From Dallia pectoralis (Eukaryota; Chordata; Actinopteri; Esociformes; Umbridae), in assembly GCA_029465975.1 (NCBI GenBank), contig CM055761.1, positions 3,189,027 to 3,253,026 of the forward strand: a DNA stretch of 64,000 bases, in the 5' to 3' direction. How positions within the stretch are numbered: position 1 is the first letter of the stretch; every line of letters starts with the position of its first letter. A program made the translations under genes and the position numbers. Under the pieces are notes generated by a model, which made no database searches, was not told the origin of the DNA, and was given only the letters and a program-made list of their open reading frames with translations. This document shows positions 59,085 to 64,000 of the stretch, piece after piece.

Positions 59085-62000
59085 TGGATCTGACTTGTTT
59101 ATTCGTTTTTCATAAACCCCCAATGGGCCTGTACGTTCCTGGCTTTAGAATGGGTGACACAATGCAATGACAAGTTGGAACTTATTTTGCAAAATTAGGT
59201 AACATCACAGTTCTTGCATAATTGTTATTTGTATTTAGGCCTATACTATTAGTGGGAATGCGTCGTAAACATTGAGGTCGGCTTTTTGTATTTGCTTGAA
59301 CCATCTTAACATTTTTCGTAGACTTTCTTAAAGCCAAAACATCGGTAGGCTACTGGTCTTTAGTGCTTCCAATATAAAACACAAATTGTGGCTAAAAATA
59401 TCCTCACACAGCGCTGACTAGATGTACGGTAGCTAGATTAAAGCGTCCCATGTCCTGTCATGAAGTAATGTGGCCCTGCTGCAATAATTGGGCCTACGGG
59501 GTCACATGCAATAATTGGGCCTACGGGGTCACATTCGCACGTTTTGACCGCCTGGTAGCACTTTGCAGAATTGTAGTATTCAATTCGTTGTTTTTTTTAG
59601 TCCTATCGATGACAAAACCCAGCTAGGCTACCCAGACTTGTACTACAATACAAGCAATACAACGCAAAAGGCGCTTATCCAGTTTTCTGGTATATATCTA
59701 CCTCATTTAATTGTGATATTTTATAATATAGGTCCTACAGACTAGTTACTCGGACAGTAGCGTATAAATGGTCTATGCAGGGTGTAGGTTATTCTGTGTA
59801 AATGTTGGTCATTCGTGTAACAGATACGCTATTGTTATAATAACATAACAAATGTTGAACCTCTCCTCAAGGCCATGCGACGTGCCGTAGAGGGAAGTTG
59901 ACCTGTCAAAAACCTCTGAGACTGAAAGAGAGAAGGCGAGATGGGAGACGTGTGTTAATTAAATATATACACATTTTGCATCAAAGAATAAAAAACATGT
60001 ATTGCCTATTGACAATGGATATTAAGTACCCGTGTCAAGAATGAGTGAACTCTAGCCGCATTGATTTATTTTTAGATTTCCTGAGATGGGATCATATGTT
60101 TCCATCATGGTGAATCTCGAGCTGAGCGATGTTTGTGGTGATGACGTGTGTTTACAAAGACATATTTCGTACATTGCAATGCCGGAAAGATTGTCTCAGC
60201 CATAATGTTTGGTTGCTGGAGGAATTCGTAGTAAAGTAATAGACCAACACGCATTAAAAATGAAGTCTATATATAGGATAATTAATGTAGGAATAAAAAA
60301 GGAATACTAAATCCGATAATTGGAATCCGATAACTAACATGATGGACAGAAACAAAATAAGTCGCTTTGTATTTTATTCATATTGTCAATAATATTATTA
60401 TTGCCGTTATAGGCTGCGATTGTTATAGTTTAATATTTTAGTAAACAACTTACGGCTATGATATTACACTATCCCAAAAGTTTGAACTCAAGATTAAACA
60501 CATTTGCCATGCGGGAAAACAAAGACGACGATCCCCATGCAGTGAAACTCATCACACATTATGGAGGAGTCCCAATTCGTAGTCATTAACGCGTGCAATT
60601 TGCTCGTTAATTGACTCTAATGGGTTTACAAAAGCATCTGGCTGATTATTGTGTCAGAGACAATATTCTCGCCCTTTCCTCCGCCTCTTAAGATGGCTCA
60701 CAGTCTGACTAAGTGACTGACTGACGAACAGTCCCAATATTGCGCACAACTTTTATACCAAGGGCCCTGCATGGGTGTCAGTAACTTGGACTAAAAACAT
60801 GGGCTCAGTCAGACGTTTTTGAGTAATGAATATAGCCTATGCGTCTGAGAAGCCCGAACCGACGGCAGGCCTGCGGCCTCGGGCCCCGTGCTTTAGTAAC
60901 TGGGGAGTTGAGAGGAGACATTTTATTTTTTTCACACCCGCGCAAATGTAATACAGGTGTGTCCGTGGGGCAAATGGGGGGAGAAGGGAGGTGTAGGGGA
61001 TGGACTTCTCTCTGGTAGCCAGTGAAAATGTCTCTCTGTTGTGATTGCTTGCACTTGTGAAAGTATTGGATTGAGAATGGAGGGAGTGAGCAGAGAACAT
61101 TATACACCAGCATGCAGCACAAATGTTCCCTCGAGTATATCCTGCTGGACAGCATTGGCAGCATTAACGTTGTTCCAGTCAGTCTTCCTGTGTCGGTTTA
61201 ATAGCCTGTATAATAAACAACGACAAATTACTTATTCAATTGGTTGTTATAGCTTTCTCTCTGTACGATATTGACAGACAATGTAGTTGTGCATTAGATA
61301 GATAGATCTAATAGATCTATAGCAGATCTATTCACTGGCCTATATAGCACCAAAATGTTAACACATTAAGACTACATTGGAGTAAAATGGCCGATCATTT
61401 AATGACAGATATTTCAAATGTGGATCCTTTCACTCCTATACGGCTAGAAATAACATAATCGGGGTAATAAATATTATCGGATTCTTTCCGAATAAACAAA
61501 CGTCACGTCGGTGCCCGGTGATTAATGACACTTTCAGGAGCGGGCCGGGTCAGGAAGGAATACAATTCAATCAGCGCACGGCTTAAGGTCAATGGGGTTG
61601 ATGTGAACAATGCGTCAAGAGATGGCAGAGGAACGAGCTGCCACTATATATGAACACGCCGTGCATAATGCCTTTAGGCCTAAAATACTCAAGACTCATG
61701 TGCACGCTTGTTCACACACACCACAGAATACATCATGGGTTATTATTATATGCTATAGGCCCTACATGCTGTTGCCAAATTAGAGATGACTAATCGATTA
61801 GTTTAATTGGACACCTTTATCCACACCACAACTAAAATGCTCAAATTCTCTGCACGTCACAAACGGTTAATTATGAGAAAAGTGTATAAGCGTAAATAAA
61901 GAAATCATCTTTATTTAGGATTACATTTATAGTGGACGGCAGGGTGGCGTTTGTGACAGGTTTTTGTGACAAGATGAGTAATGTCATTATAACTATTATT

Positions 62001-64000
62001 GAATATTTACAACCTGTGTTTCAACCTGAATAGTTTGTCATGTTAAAACATTTTGTTTAACTAATAATATATTTATGGAAAGTTCTGCTTCAATAAGACA
62101 ATGTAATCCATTTGATATGATAATATTAGATAAATAACCGAATTTGGAAATTGGATAAAATAAACTTAATAGCCTAATGCGTAATATTGACATGGTTGTA
62201 GTTATGGTTAATAAAACAAATGGCAAAGATTGTTAACCATGCTCGGGATATAAAATAACTATGTATCATGATTAGACCATTTGGTCGGTGTTTGTCTACA
62301 CATTCTATAATAACAAACTCGGAATTTAAAACTTCACAAGTGAACATGAGAATGTCATGAAAATCCATAACACTTGCAAGAATCATGATACAAAAAGTTT
62401 CCCCACGTTAAATCATTCTCTGTCCAACACCGGTCTGGCACTACGACCTATAGTTTAGTCACTGTTTTAGGTCGAGGTGGGTCTGTCTCTCGGACGAGCC
62501 GGTCCTGTGCGGGCAGGCCCGGGTCCCAGACCCCGGGAGGTCAAAACGCTTGACGGGGCGCCATTTTCCAATCCGCTTGGAAAAGTCAGAAATGACAATG
62601 ACGCTTGCCACTGCCTCGTGGATACGTGTAGTGGTTTTACAACAAAACAAGTTAAATTACCAGACCTCAATGTGTAATTACGCAAGGCAAGAACAGCAAT
62701 ACACATTATAAACACCTACTGGAGATCCATTGCAGTCTTTCTTGAGTGGGATAGCATTTATTCCAGAAAATATATTTTATTTTATTTATTTTATTATATA
62801 TGTGTTGATATAATTATCTATATGAGCGCACCCACTTAACAGTCACATATGCGTTATTAAAGAAGTCAATAGAATACAGGTCCAACATGGTTAAGTTCGA
62901 ATTATCTCATTTGGTTTAGTAATATGGTTATAAGCTAACATCCGTTTCATTTAATGTTAATGTAGCTAAATAAACCCGTGGTACTAGTCAAAGTCAATTT
63001 AACTGCAATGCATTTGATTGGGAATATGGAATTTAAAAAAACTCATAGGCATAGACAAGATGTGTGCATAATTCTCCAAATGGGAGGCAATCACATTTGT
63101 CATTTGGTTTGTCCCAGGCATTTTCTCTGCCATTTTCATATAGTTTTAGCTAAGGTAAATTGTCCGTATTGTATGTCGATCAGCCTAATATAATCATGGA
63201 CAAAAGGTCCACCCCACCGAACAGGTAAAAGTGGGCAATTCTGTTTTGCTCACAAAGGCCAATGTGTAAATATAATTACAAACCGGAAATGTACATTATT
63301 AATACATTTGGAAGATTATGATATGTTAGCGGGCCTATGAGAAATAAATATAGGCCTATATATGATTCGTTAAATATGGAAATATTGAGACATTTTTTTA
63401 TAGGTCTATACTAATTCAGCTTCTCGATTGACGACAATGCGGCCAATAGCCCTTCGGTGTCTCAGACTGTATTATGTGATTTTATCAATCAGGATAGCGA
63501 ATTACTCAATTTTCTATATTCACTCGTCAGCTGTTCACCTTAAACACAAATCATCATTAAGAAAAACAAACACGATGTTCAATTAAATAGGCTATTTATC
63601 CGCATGTGAGGTCCTTTCTGCATGGTGTTAGCTAATGCATTTGCTGTGTTTTAACTTTTTATTATATATATACATTAGTAAAGTTCCCCATAACCAAACA
63701 ATCTCCATTTTGGTTGTTTATTTATTCGGGAAGTGGAGAATGTCAGAAATGCTAAGCACCCACAGGGTTCAGATAAGTTACATAGGCGCAATTTCCGCTG
63801 TCTTTCTCCCAATTTATTCTTTCTTTCTACTTTCCCTAATCTTTTTTGGTAAATCTTTTTTAACAAGTATCTATATAAAGATAAGCGCTCATTTTTTGGG
63901 GAAAAAAACATATTGACCACGATGCTTAATTAAGAACAAATTGTATATTGCTGTATGTCGTAGACAAGAAAAGAGAACGCATTCCAGCCTGAAGAAATAG
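59085..64000. other. region downstream of foxc1, no gene recognised
   Basis: AT-rich non-coding DNA apart from the 27-bp duplication. Two blocks, about 60.54-60.75 kb and 61.44-61.68 kb, are more complex in base composition and rich in homeodomain-type words (GTTAATTGACTC, GTGATTAATGACA), so they are candidates for conserved regulatory elements. In other vertebrates GMDS lies beyond FOXC1, but no GMDS exon is seen here. Confidence 0.45.
59481..59534 (+). repeat. exact 27-bp tandem duplication
   Basis: GCAATAATTGGGCCTACGGG plus GTCACAT is present twice, head to tail, with no mismatch. This is a very recent small duplication. Confidence 0.95.

Noticed and set aside
59085..64000. GMDS exons expected beyond foxc1 by synteny
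   Set aside because: No GMDS-like peptide was seen on either strand; the gene probably lies outside the window.

Overview
The window is animal nuclear DNA, almost certainly from a ray-finned (teleost) fish. Three forkhead transcription factor genes lie on the + strand in the order foxq1, foxf2, foxc1. This is the conserved vertebrate FOXQ1-FOXF2-FOXC1 cluster (human 6p25). Fish origin is suggested by compact spacing, very dense CA/TG microsatellites and minisatellites, decayed Tc1-like transposase copies, and a CACTG-ended element carrying a multi-copy fish-type zinc-finger gene. I cannot name the species, or say whether these are the 'a' or 'b' teleost duplicates.

Layout. 1-30 kb: no gene is identified with confidence. 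This part is dominated by tandem repeats: a 12-bp-type array at 0.24-0.5 kb, CA/TG tracts at 0.8-1.35 and 7.8-9.7 kb, a 15-bp array at 9.9-10.35 kb, a compound array at 11.0-12.1 kb, and a 36/39-bp array at 13.0-15.1 kb. It also holds a possible LTR fragment (4.3 kb), two phase-compatible candidate coding exons (8.94-9.25 kb), purine tracts (21.1-21.5 kb), a Tc1 transposase remnant (22.6-23.1 kb), a 30-bp-type minisatellite (23.2-23.5 kb), a SINE-like copy (25.35 kb) and a ~100-bp direct duplication (28.5/29.0 kb).

30.2-32.1 kb: foxq1, a single coding exon with a TATA-like promoter and a poly(A) signal. 32.1-37.4 kb: AT-rich intergenic DNA. 37.98-42.1 kb: foxf2, two coding exons around a 2.42-kb intron, with poly(A) signals. 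42.1-52.8 kb: AT-rich intergenic DNA with a deleted Tc1 copy at 47.0-47.6 kb, a perfect GLI consensus word and CTCF-like words. 52.86-56.51 kb: a 3.65-kb element with CACTG inverted termini. It contains 128-bp subterminal repeats, a minus-strand remnant of a multi-exon gene (C2H2 zinc finger plus a conserved C-terminal tail), and a ~31-copy 42-bp minisatellite in what would be that gene's first intron. It ends 664 bp before the foxc1 start codon. 57.175-58.593 kb: foxc1, a single coding exon. 58.6-64 kb: foxc1 3' UTR and intergenic DNA with possible conserved noncoding blocks.

Function. The three genes encode sequence-specific nuclear DNA-binding proteins. In vertebrates FOXF2 and FOXC1 act in mesenchyme, neural crest, vascular and eye development, and FOXQ1 acts mainly in epithelial and pharyngeal tissue. 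The genes are separate transcription units that may share long-range enhancers. All three coding sequences look intact. The most unusual feature is the composite mobile element next to the foxc1 promoter.
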